Positions 27,302 through 34,916 of a stretch of DNA of 64,000 bases are shown here, piece after piece (positions within the stretch are counted from its first letter, which is position 1; each line of letters starts with the position of its first letter). The position numbers and the translations under genes were made by a program. Origin of the DNA: Alcanivorax sp. DSM 26293. Lineage in GTDB: Bacteria > Pseudomonadota > Gammaproteobacteria > Pseudomonadales > Alcanivoracaceae. The stretch covers positions 550,719 through 614,718 of the forward strand of contig NZ_FNUM01000002.1 in the NCBI RefSeq assembly GCF_900107995.1, given 5' to 3'. The notes under the pieces were generated by a model. The model searched no databases, had not been told where the DNA came from, and saw nothing but the letters and a program-made list of their open reading frames with translations.

Positions 27302-27331
27302 CAGGCGTCATTCTCTGCCCCGCCGCCCGGG

Positions 27332-28612
27332 TTAACGGGCCCGGGGCAGATCGTTCCAGCGGGTAGTATAGGCCGGTGACAAATGCGCCCGACGCATGGC
27401 CCAGACACAGCGCGCCGCCTGATTGACCCCTCTCCCTGCCAACCAGACTTTGCCCTTGCCGCTCCGGTTGATGGTATCCATCACCGCCATCAACGCCTTC
27501 CCTTTCTCTGCGTTGTCATCTTCGCGAAACAGGGTGACCTGCTCACGCCCCGCCGGGCCCAGATCCGTCAGCATGACTCCCGCCTTGCCATAGCGGTAAC
27601 CGGCCTGCCACAGGGCTGACACCATTTCCATGGCATGGCGAACCATCACCCGGGTGTCTGTCGTGGCCGGCGACAGGGTCGCCCGGGCGGAATGGGGAAA
27701 TAACTGCTGTGGTTTGCCCACCGGAGCCGTGCGCAGATACACACTGATCGCACCGGCACTGAGTCCTTCGGCACGCATGCTTTCCGCGGCCCGGGCGGTA
27801 AAATCACTGACCGCCTGACGCACGGCCACCAGCGAGGCCACCGGCTCCCCGAAAGAACGGGAATGGATGATCTGCTGACGGGGTTCCAGGCGGGTTTCCA
27901 GGGGCAGGCAGCTTTCTCCATTCAATTCCCGCACCACCCGTTCCTGCACCACGGAAAAGCGCTTGCGGATCAGGCGGTAATCGGTCTGCGCCAGGTCCAG
28001 CGCAGTCTCAATCTCCATATCATTGAGACGCCGCCCCAGACGTCGGCCGATCCCCCACACCGCCGATACCGGCGTACGTGCCAGCAGCCGTTGACGCCTC
28101 TGCGGATCCGTCAGTACCAGCACGCCCCCCGTTTGCGGATACCTCTTGGCCGCATGGTTGGCCAGCTTGGCCAGGGTCTTGGTCGGCGCCACCCCCACAC
28201 ATACGGGGACCCCCACCCACTTGCCAACCCGCTCGCGTAAGGCCTGCCCCAGTGGCTGAAGCTCCTCGGGTCGCATCAGAGACAGATCCAGAAACGCCTC
28301 ATCAATGGAATACACCTCCACAGCGGGTACCAGCGTCGCCAGCGACGCCATGACCCGCCGGGAGATATCGCCGTACAGTCCATAGTTGGAGGAAAACACC
28401 GCGACCTGATGCTTGCGGATCAGATCCCGCGCCTCGAACAGGGGCATCCCGGTTCTCACCCCCAGTGCCTTGGCCTCGGCGGATCCCGCCACGATGCAGC
28501 CATCGTTGTTGGATAGCACCACCACCGGGCGCCCCCGCAGGTCCGGGCGAAAAATACGCTCACAGGAAGCATAGAAGCTGTTGCAGTCCACCAGCGCAAA
28601 CATGGCAGTCAT
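27332..28612 (-). CDS. umuC: DNA polymerase V catalytic subunit UmuC
   Basis: This 426-aa Y-family polymerase carries out SOS mutagenesis. It begins [21 protein letters not shown] with the first catalytic Asp, and [14 protein letters not shown] holds the metal-binding DE pair. The helix-hairpin-helix region ([14 protein letters not shown]) and the little-finger domain with [10 protein letters not shown] follow. The ATG at 28612 lies in ATGA overlapping the umuD stop, which is why it is chosen over a longer in-frame start at 28678. It is controlled with umuD by the LexA box at 29055. Confidence 0.95.
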   Translation of the reverse strand: MTAMFALVDCNSFYASCERIFRPDLRGRPVVVLSNNDGCIVAGSAEAKALGVRTGMPLFEARDLIRKHQVAVFSSNYGLYGDISRRVMASLATLVPAVEVYSIDEAFLDLSLMRPEELQPLGQALRERVGKWVGVPVCVGVAPTKTLAKLANHAAKRYPQTGGVLVLTDPQRRQRLLARTPVSAVWGIGRRLGRRLNDMEIETALDLAQTDYRLIRKRFSVVQERVVRELNGESCLPLETRLEPRQQIIHSRSFGEPVASLVAVRQAVSDFTARAAESMRAEGLSAGAISVYLRTAPVGKPQQLFPHSARATLSPATTDTRVMVRHAMEMVSALWQAGYRYGKAGVMLTDLGPAGREQVTLFREDDNAEKGKALMAVMDTINRSGKGKVWLAGRGVNQAARCVWAMRRAHLSPAYTTRWNDLPRAR

Positions 28613-29013
28613 CGTCCGGAGCGGGCCACTGGCCGGTGCGCATGGAGCGAGAATGTCACCACCCCGAACAGCTCCCACTCCTGATCGGCCAGCGGTATCG
28701 GCGCATAGCAGGGGTTGCGAGGCATCAATACGGGCTGCGGTCGCAACCGCAATTCCTTCACGGTGAATTCCCCGTTCAGCGACGCCACCACCACATCCCC
28801 GTGGGCCGGCTCCAGAGAGCGGTCCACCACCAGAATGTCATCCGCAAAAATGCCGGCGTCGCGCATGGAATCCCCCTCCACACGAAGCAAGAAGGTGGCT
28901 TCCTGCTGGCCGATGCACAGCTGGTTCAGATCCAGCGGCGCCTCCAGATATCCCTGGGCAGGAGACGGGAACCCGGCGGCAACACGTTCGGTAAAAAAAG
29001 GCAACGCAGTCAT
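28609..29013 (-). CDS. umuD: LexA-like autoprotease UmuD
   Basis: This 134-aa protein is the protease subunit of Pol V. The self-cleavage site is A13-G14 in [14 protein letters not shown]. The Ser-Lys dyad is S49 ([11 protein letters not shown]) and K86 (GEFTVKEL). RecA filaments trigger cleavage to UmuD', which binds UmuC. It is first in the umuDC operon and overlaps umuC by 4 nt. A LexA box lies 42 bp upstream. Confidence 0.95.
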   Translation of the reverse strand: MTALPFFTERVAAGFPSPAQGYLEAPLDLNQLCIGQQEATFLLRVEGDSMRDAGIFADDILVVDRSLEPAHGDVVVASLNGEFTVKELRLRPQPVLMPRNPCYAPIPLADQEWELFGVVTFSLHAHRPVARSGR

Positions 29014-29054
29014 GGGACACCACAGGAAAACAGCGATAGCACCATGCTATCAAA

Positions 29055-29074
29055 TACTGTCTTTATGTACAGTT
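29055..29074. promoter_or_regulatory. LexA (SOS) box of umuDC
   Basis: TA-CTGT-CTTTATGT-ACAG-TT matches the CTGT-N8-ACAG LexA consensus, 42-61 bp upstream of umuD. The half-sites are perfect. Confidence 0.92.
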
Positions 29075-29214
29075 ATATAGTGCACCCGTATTTCCGGATA
29101 CCCCCTTGACTGAACACACAGGAAAACAACAAAACGCAAAGAAAGGCATATCCACACCATCACCATGGCTGCCTTAGGGTTGGCATTAAGAATCCATGAT
29201 CAGGATGCAGTCAT

Positions 29215-29496
29215 ATGCTTGAAGGGAACCCGGGCTGGATGTCCGACTTTCTGGAAGAAATGGGACTGCCGGCCAACGCCGTTTTTCAGGGCTATGTGCT
29301 CTATCATCGGGAAAATGACAGCTTTGTCGCCGACGCCCCTGCCCCATCCTTGACTCACTATGTGAAGCCATGCGCCTGGGCGCGCCGCTACCCCTACATC
29401 ATGCTGGCGCGGGACGCCGCTCAGGACCTGGAAGAAGGGATGCAGGTACAGGTACTGTTCCGGCTTGGCGGGAAATTTCTGGCTTATCCGATCTGA
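29215..29496 (+). CDS. hypothetical protein (93 aa)
   Basis: The protein starts MLEGNPGWMSDFLEEMGLPANAVFQGYVLYH and contains WARRYPYIMLARDAAQDLEEGMQVQVLFRLGGKFLAYPI. It is soluble with no signal. AGGA sits about 10 nt before the ATG; M9 is an alternative start. I do not recognise the family. A bidirectional terminator follows, shared with the convergent tRNA. It is divergent from umuDC and could share its promoter region. Confidence 0.6.
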   Translation: MLEGNPGWMSDFLEEMGLPANAVFQGYVLYHRENDSFVADAPAPSLTHYVKPCAWARRYPYIMLARDAAQDLEEGMQVQVLFRLGGKFLAYPI

Positions 29497-29519
29497 CAAA
29501 CACCGATATCCCCATAAGC

Positions 29520-29545
29520 AAAAAGCCACCCGCTGGGTGGCTTTT
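29520..29545. terminator. bidirectional rho-independent terminator
   Basis: AAAAAGCCACCC and GGGTGGCTTTT form a perfect stem around GCT, with A and T runs on either side. It serves the 93-aa gene (+) and tRNA-Gly (-). Confidence 0.9.
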
Positions 29546-29550
29546 CAATA

Positions 29551-29624
29551 TGGAGCGGGTGAAGAGAATCGAACTCTCGTATGCAGCTTGGGAAGCTGCC
29601 GTTCTACCATTGAACTACACCCGC
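29551..29624 (-). tRNA. tRNA-Gly (anticodon CCC)
   Basis: The 74-nt cloverleaf on the minus strand begins GCGGGTGTAGTTCAATGG and ends CACCCGCTCCA with the CCA encoded. The acceptor stem GCGGGTG pairs with CACCCGC. The anticodon stem GCAGC/GCTGC encloses the loop TTCCCAA, giving anticodon CCC, which reads GGG glycine codons. The T arm is GAGAGTTCGATTCTC. All stems close properly. Confidence 0.96.
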
Positions 29625-29789
29625 TTTGACAACCGGCAATATAGTCAAAAGGATGTGTCTTTGCCAGTGCTGATGTGGGCAAATACGTCATAATAGAAAG
29701 GTTGGGCTACACTGCATTAACCGCTTCTGAATCATGCATTGCATACTCAGGGGCCCCGTAACGATGAGAATGAAAAGAGGAGCATGGCC

Positions 29790-30770
29790 ATGCCAATGGC
29801 ATTTGTGAGTGGGGCCCGGGGCTTTCTCGGTGGGCATATCGTCGATCAGTTGCTGGCCAGGGGCTGGGAAGTTACCGCCGTGATCCGACCCTACAGTGAT
29901 GCGGCAGCACTCCAGGCCAAGGGCGTTCAGGTGGTACAGGCTCCGCTGGACAATGCCACCGAGCTGGCCCTGGTGATGCCGGCAGCCCCGGACGCGGTGT
30001 TTCATGTGGCCGGTAATACCAGTTTGTGGCGACGCGGCAACGAGCAGCAGTACCGGGATAACGTCCTGGGGACCCGGGCCATGGTCAGCGCGGCGCTGAA
30101 AAATGTGGCGGGCCGCTTCGTGCATACCTCCTCGATTTCTGCCTGGGGTATCCAGGACACCCCCATCAATGAACAGACACCCTCCAATGCCGCCAACGAC
30201 TGGATCGGCTATAACCGCAGCAAGTATCTGGCCGAACAAGAGGTGGAAAACGGTATCCGCCAGGGGCTGGACGCCGTCATCCTGAATCCCTGCGGGATTA
30301 TCGGCGCCGGCGACACCCATAACTGGTCGCAGATGATCAAACTGATTCAGGACGGCAAGCTGCCGGGGGTGCCACCGGGCGGGGGCAATTTCTGCGCCGT
30401 TGAAGAGGTGGCCAACGCGCACCTGGCGGCGCTGGAACGGGGCCAATGCGGTGAGCGCTATATCCTGGCCGGAGTGGAAGCCAGCTTTCTGGAACTGGTG
30501 CAGACCATTGCCGGGCAACTGGGCAAAAAAGCCCCGACCCGCACCGTGCCTCCGGCAGTATTGAAACTGGCCGGACAGCTATACCCCATTGGCAGCCTGT
30601 TTACCGGCAATGAACCCCGTCTGACACCGGAAAAGGTGGCGCTGGTAACCAGCCGGGTGCATGCCGACGGCAGTAAAGCCGTCCAGGAATTAGGCTTTAA
30701 CGATCAGGTGCCACTGGCCACCATGATCGCAAACTGTATTCGCTGGATGAGGCAGGAGAAACGCCTGTAG
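29790..30770 (+). CDS. NAD-dependent epimerase/dehydratase (extended SDR)
   Basis: This 326-aa protein has an N-terminal Rossmann motif (FVSGARGFLGGHIVDQLL), TSSISAWG and the catalytic YxxxK as YNRSKYLAE. It resembles dihydroflavonol 4-reductase-like and 3-beta-HSD-like members; the substrate is unknown. Three in-frame ATGs lie close together (29784, 29790, 29796). AGAGGAG ends 7 nt before 29790, so that one is preferred. A REP-like palindrome follows the stop. Confidence 0.88.
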   Translation: MPMAFVSGARGFLGGHIVDQLLARGWEVTAVIRPYSDAAALQAKGVQVVQAPLDNATELALVMPAAPDAVFHVAGNTSLWRRGNEQQYRDNVLGTRAMVSAALKNVAGRFVHTSSISAWGIQDTPINEQTPSNAANDWIGYNRSKYLAEQEVENGIRQGLDAVILNPCGIIGAGDTHNWSQMIKLIQDGKLPGVPPGGGNFCAVEEVANAHLAALERGQCGERYILAGVEASFLELVQTIAGQLGKKAPTRTVPPAVLKLAGQLYPIGSLFTGNEPRLTPEKVALVTSRVHADGSKAVQELGFNDQVPLATMIANCIRWMRQEKRL

Positions 30771-30783
30771 TCACTATGCTCTC

Positions 30784-30839
30784 ATGGCGAACCTGTTTGC
30801 CTGTGTGGGCGGTTCGCCATGCAAGCATGGCTCCTACAG
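30784..30839. repeat. REP-like palindromic unit, copy 1
   Basis: ATGGCGAACC pairs with GGTTCGCCAT around an 17-nt loop, followed by GCAAGCATGGCTCCTACAG. The tail is the reverse complement of the arm CTGTAGGAGC(C/T)ATGCTTGC seen at 57998, so the two are the same family. It lies between converging genes. Confidence 0.7.
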
Positions 30840-30888
30840 AAAAACCGTTACGGGAAAAAGCATCAGGGCAGCAATGCCCTGTTCTGAT

Positions 30889-31863
30889 TCATACCACCGC
30901 CCGATATACCCGAAAACGCGTAGTCTCCCCGGCCACCTGCACATGGGAAAAGGCCTCATCCAGCCACTGGGCGTAGGGTAACTCGCGGTTTGCCACCAGC
31001 CACATTTCTCCCTCCTTGTTCAGGTAAGCCGGTGCCTCGGCGATCAACCGGCGAGTGATATCCGTGGTGCGCTGACGACGGTCATGAAAGGGAGGGTTGG
31101 TGACAATCATGTCCACCCGACCGGAGATCGGAGAAAACAGATCGCCGCCAATCACTCGCCCCTGCAAACCATTACGGGCCAGGCTGGCGGTGGTCGCCGC
31201 CACCGCACAGGCACTCACATCCACCGCCTGCACCTTCCATCCCTGGCTGGCCAGGCTGGCACTGATCACTCCTGCGCCGCAGCCCATATCGATCATGCTT
31301 CCCGGGCCAGGCAAGCGATGCGCGGCCATCAACTCCAGCAATAGCCGGGTCCCCTCGTCCAGGCGGCCATGACTGAACACGCCCGGATAGCTGACGATCT
31401 CCAGATCCCCAACCGGTATCGCCTGCCCCCAGGCCGCCAGCGTCTGTGTTTCCCCGGGCTGTAATTGGCCACTATACAACTTGCAGTGGCGCGCACTATC
31501 CACCAATACCGCATCATCCACATGTGACTGCATGTGTTTCAGGGCGCCACGGATGCCTCCCTTGGCCGGTCCGATCAGCCATAACTCCACCGGCTGACTG
31601 ATTTCACCGGCCAGCCAGTTAAGCAGAAACCGTAAACGCTCAATGGATTTGGGCAAGGGAAGAACCAGCAGATCCACCTCGGGGGGGACCGTGGGTGCCG
31701 CTGCCCACTGCTGGGCACCTACGGTGAAATCATCCGCATGCAAATGCACCTGGGCATCCGCATCCAGGTTTTTCAGTGCCGGGTCATCCGCATCCACCAC
31801 CAATACCTGACGGCCCGACAGGGCCCCTGCCTGGCGCAATAATAACTGTGTCGTATTTTCCAT
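30889..31863 (-). CDS. rsmC: 16S rRNA (guanine(1207)-N(2))-methyltransferase RsmC-like
   Basis: This 324-aa tandem methyltransferase-fold protein has an N-terminal degenerate half (about 1-160) that assists RNA binding and a C-terminal catalytic half. The latter includes YPGVFSHGRLDEGTRLLLE, the SAM motif MIDMGCGAGVISASLA, and the N2-guanine methylase motif VTNPPFHDRRQRTTDI (NPPF). This is the RsmC/RlmG layout. RlmG is a close alternative, but length and the SHGRLDEGT segment favour RsmC. It is divergent from slt. Confidence 0.85.
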   Translation of the reverse strand: MENTTQLLLRQAGALSGRQVLVVDADDPALKNLDADAQVHLHADDFTVGAQQWAAAPTVPPEVDLLVLPLPKSIERLRFLLNWLAGEISQPVELWLIGPAKGGIRGALKHMQSHVDDAVLVDSARHCKLYSGQLQPGETQTLAAWGQAIPVGDLEIVSYPGVFSHGRLDEGTRLLLELMAAHRLPGPGSMIDMGCGAGVISASLASQGWKVQAVDVSACAVAATTASLARNGLQGRVIGGDLFSPISGRVDMIVTNPPFHDRRQRTTDITRRLIAEAPAYLNKEGEMWLVANRELPYAQWLDEAFSHVQVAGETTRFRVYRAVV

Positions 31864-32045
31864 AGCAGCGAGCTCGAACCGGTGGAATAAAGTGCGGCGC
31901 AGTATAGAGCAGCACGCCTTTTCATGTCAGTCGCAACGGGCTCTCACCCTTTGGTATTAGGCTTCAAGTTTTACACATTCTCCACGCCAACGAACCGGCC
32001 ACACCGGTAGAATCACTGAATCAACCCGACGATGTGGAGACTTAA

Positions 32046-34004
32046 ATGGTAAGCGCAGGACCCTGCATTCGCGCTGTTGCCTATTTTCGCGCTGTGGCAC
32101 TGTTTAGTTGTTGTCTGTTTTCTTCGTTGGTGGCCGCCGCTACGGATAGCGGCGCTTTCCGCCAGGCACTGGACGCAGCACGCAATGATGACTGGAATAC
32201 CCTGACCCGGATGGAAAAACAGCTGGGAGACGATCATCCTCTGCAAGCCTATCTGGATTTCCATCGGCTGCGGGCGGCATTGCCGGACCTGGCCCCGGAC
32301 AGGATCAACGACTACGCTCGGCGCTACCCGGATTCGCCCCTGCCTAACGATATTCGTCAGCTGGCTACCGTGGCCTATGGCAAGGCGAAAAAGTGGGACG
32401 CCCTGCTGGCTGTCATCAGCGATGCCCCCTCTGCCACTGCCCGCCAGTGCTACTACTACCAGGCCAAACTGGCCAATGGGGACGACACCGCCCTGCAAGC
32501 TGCTGCCCAAATCTGGGCCAGTGGACAATCTCGCCCCAATCAGTGTGACCCCCTGTTTGATCAGGCTCAGGCACAGGGTGTGATTGACGATGCCGCTATC
32601 TGGGAGAGGCAGCTGCTGGCCTTCAAGGCCAACAGCCGTGGCCTGATCCGCTACCTGGCACAGAAACTCGAGGACACCGATTATGAAACGGCCAGTGACT
32701 GGCTGGAAACGCTCTATCGTGATCCCGACAAGGTGGACAACCTGCCCACCGCCATCAAGCCGGAACAACGCCAGCAACTGCTGGCCGCAGCCCTTCACCG
32801 GTGGGCTTACAAGGACACGGTAGCCGCTCGCCAGTGGTTCGATGAGCACAGCCGTCGTCACGGTCTTCGCGATGACACCATCCGGGCAGAAGCCGGTCGA
32901 CGCATTGCCTGGTATTCCACCATCCGGGGCATTGAAGAAAATCGCCAATGGCTGGACAACTGGCTGGTGGCCAACCCGGATGGGGAGCTGCTGGACCAAC
33001 GCGCCCGGCGTACCATCATTGAACAGGACTGGAGTAGCGCGGAGCAGTGGATTAGCCGTTTGCCAGAAAACGAACAGCAGGACTCACGCTGGCTCTACTG
33101 GCGTGCCCGAGCCCTGGAAGAACTGGACCAATCCGATCGGGCCCGGGCCCTCTACCAGCAAGCGGCCAGACAGAGAAACTTTTTTGCCTTTATGGCCGCC
33201 GACCGGCTTGGCGAGCCCTACCATTTCTCCAATGCCAGGGTTGCGTCCTCCGACGATTTCACGCCTCCTCCCGCCATCACCAGAGTGAAACAGCTGCGGG
33301 AACTGGGCGAGGATCATGCGGCCCGTCAGGAGTGGCTGTGGCTGATGTGGCACAACGATGATGCCAAGGTTCGCCAGCTTGCCCAGCATGCACTGGAACA
33401 ACACTGGTATGACCTGGCGGTACAGGCATCCATCCAGGCCAAGGCCTGGGATGTGCTGGCCTGGCGTTTCCCGCCGGCATTCCAGAACGATTTTGAACGG
33501 ATGGCGGCGGCCCATGACCTGGACCCCTGGCTGGCCATGGCAGTGGCGCGACGGGAAAGTGCCTTCAATCCCCAGGCTCGCTCCCCGGTAGGGGCCATGG
33601 GCCTGATGCAATTGATGCCAGCCACCGCTCGCAAGGTTGCCAAGGACGCCAATCTGGGACGGCCCACCAACCAGACCCTGCAGAACCCTGATCTGAATAT
33701 CCAGCTCGGCAGCCGTTACCTGGCAGAGTTGCTGGACGAATTCAACGGCAACCGGGTGCTGGCCCTGGCGGCTTACAATGCCGGTCCGCATCGGGTGAAT
33801 AACTGGCTGGGAGAGGAAGACGATGCCGTGCCCGCGGATGTCTGGATCGAATCCATCCCGTTTCGGGAAACCCGGGATTATGTCCAGGCTGTACTCACCT
33901 ACCGGGCATTGTTTGTAGGGCTGCACGACAACCAGGCACGCACCTCACAACTGCTCACCGAAAAGGAAAGCCAGGTTCTGTATTCCGTCTCGATGCTGGA
34001 TTGA
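32046..34004 (+). CDS. slt: soluble lytic murein transglycosylase
   Basis: This 652-aa periplasmic enzyme cleaves peptidoglycan with formation of 1,6-anhydromuramic acid. An N-terminal signal peptide (about 1-31, ending SLVAAA) leads into a long superhelical TPR-like region. The C-terminal SLT domain follows: the catalytic Glu is E504 in VARRESAFNPQARS, then GAMGLMQLMPATARKVA, and LAAYNAGPHRVNNWL. These are the family 1 motifs of Slt70. GGAG lies 6-7 nt before the ATG. Confidence 0.93.
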   Translation: MVSAGPCIRAVAYFRAVALFSCCLFSSLVAAATDSGAFRQALDAARNDDWNTLTRMEKQLGDDHPLQAYLDFHRLRAALPDLAPDRINDYARRYPDSPLPNDIRQLATVAYGKAKKWDALLAVISDAPSATARQCYYYQAKLANGDDTALQAAAQIWASGQSRPNQCDPLFDQAQAQGVIDDAAIWERQLLAFKANSRGLIRYLAQKLEDTDYETASDWLETLYRDPDKVDNLPTAIKPEQRQQLLAAALHRWAYKDTVAARQWFDEHSRRHGLRDDTIRAEAGRRIAWYSTIRGIEENRQWLDNWLVANPDGELLDQRARRTIIEQDWSSAEQWISRLPENEQQDSRWLYWRARALEELDQSDRARALYQQAARQRNFFAFMAADRLGEPYHFSNARVASSDDFTPPPAITRVKQLRELGEDHAARQEWLWLMWHNDDAKVRQLAQHALEQHWYDLAVQASIQAKAWDVLAWRFPPAFQNDFERMAAAHDLDPWLAMAVARRESAFNPQARSPVGAMGLMQLMPATARKVAKDANLGRPTNQTLQNPDLNIQLGSRYLAELLDEFNGNRVLALAAYNAGPHRVNNWLGEEDDAVPADVWIESIPFRETRDYVQAVLTYRALFVGLHDNQARTSQLLTEKESQVLYSVSMLD

Positions 34005-34073
34005 GCGTGATTTGACGGAGGGGCGCTCCGCTCTTTGCGCCCGGACATAAGCCGAACAAAGCAAGGTTCGTTG

Positions 34074-34153
34074 CGAGTTACGAGAAGCGAGAAGCGAAAG
34101 GCAAAAACGGGAATTCCGATTCGGTTTCCGTTACTCGCTACTCGTCACTCGCT
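34074..34153. repeat. inverted repeat of GAGTTACGAGAAGCGAG-type units between convergent genes
   Basis: The left arm (34074-34096) is CGAGTTACGAGAAGCGAGAA-like. The right arm (34130-34153), TTACTCGCTACTCGTCACTC-like, is its imperfect reverse complement. Both arms are built from short (TA)CGAG repeats. It sits between slt and the methyltransferase-like gene and has the same design as the arms at 9924/10051. Confidence 0.5.
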
Positions 34154-34167
34154 CTGCCTCTTCTCCC

Positions 34168-34914
34168 TCAGTCCAGCTGCCGGATGTGGTAATCCAGCCG
34201 GGCTCGGGCATCGCGGGTGGACAGCAGCGGGGTCGCCTCCACCCGCCGGCGCAGGTGGATGCTGCGAGCCGGTTCCCGGGTGAAGGCAATGATCGCGTTG
34301 TGACAGTCACTGCATGACAACCGGAAACGGCTGGCATAGCCGACCATGGCCTCATCGGTGGCCGCCGGGCTTTCCCGGTATTCCTTCCAGTCACCAAAGT
34401 TCATCACCAGGGTACCGCCGGGTGCCAGATTGTCTGCCAGACACTCTAGCCACGGCCTGTCTGCTGCCACCGCGCGGCTGACCTGCTCATTACTGGGGGC
34501 AAACAGGTCTTCGATAATCAGGTCGAACGGTTCTCCCTGATAGGCTCGCAACCAGGCCTGGGCATCCCCCTCATGGGTATCCACGCTGAACGCCGCCATG
34601 CCAAACACCTCCCGCGCCACTTGCAAATGGGCAGGGTCCAGCTCTACGGCAACCAGCGTCTCCGGGTTCAACAAACGTCGAATCGGCGGGATCAGTGATC
34701 CCCCGCCCAGCCCCAGTACCAGCACCCGGCGAAACCGGGAAGGCTCATGCAGCAGAGCCGGCAGCCAGAGCAGATCCCAGACACTGCCAGTGAGCAGGCG
34801 CTTGGGATGAAACTCGGAATGCTGAACGCCATTGGCATACAGCCGCAGGGTCCGGCCTGCTCGACGCACTTCGTAATGCACACCTTGCAGGTCGGTTTTC
34901 CAGATCAACGCCAC
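34168..34914 (-). CDS. spermidine synthase-like methyltransferase-fold protein
   Basis: This 248-aa protein has the aminopropyltransferase-like Rossmann core: VLVLGLGGGSLIPPIRRL, VAVELDPAHLQVAREVFGM and FDLIIEDLFAPSNEQVS. It lacks the full N-terminal domain of true spermidine synthase, and the DxxD-type catalytic motif reads EDLFAP, so the real reaction is uncertain. The start is GTG, 2 nt after the DUF748 stop, which indicates coupling. Confidence 0.75.
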   Translation of the reverse strand: MALIWKTDLQGVHYEVRRAGRTLRLYANGVQHSEFHPKRLLTGSVWDLLWLPALLHEPSRFRRVLVLGLGGGSLIPPIRRLLNPETLVAVELDPAHLQVAREVFGMAAFSVDTHEGDAQAWLRAYQGEPFDLIIEDLFAPSNEQVSRAVAADRPWLECLADNLAPGGTLVMNFGDWKEYRESPAATDEAMVGYASRFRLSCSDCHNAIIAFTREPARSIHLRRRVEATPLLSTRDARARLDYHIRQLD

Positions 34915-34916
34915 AC

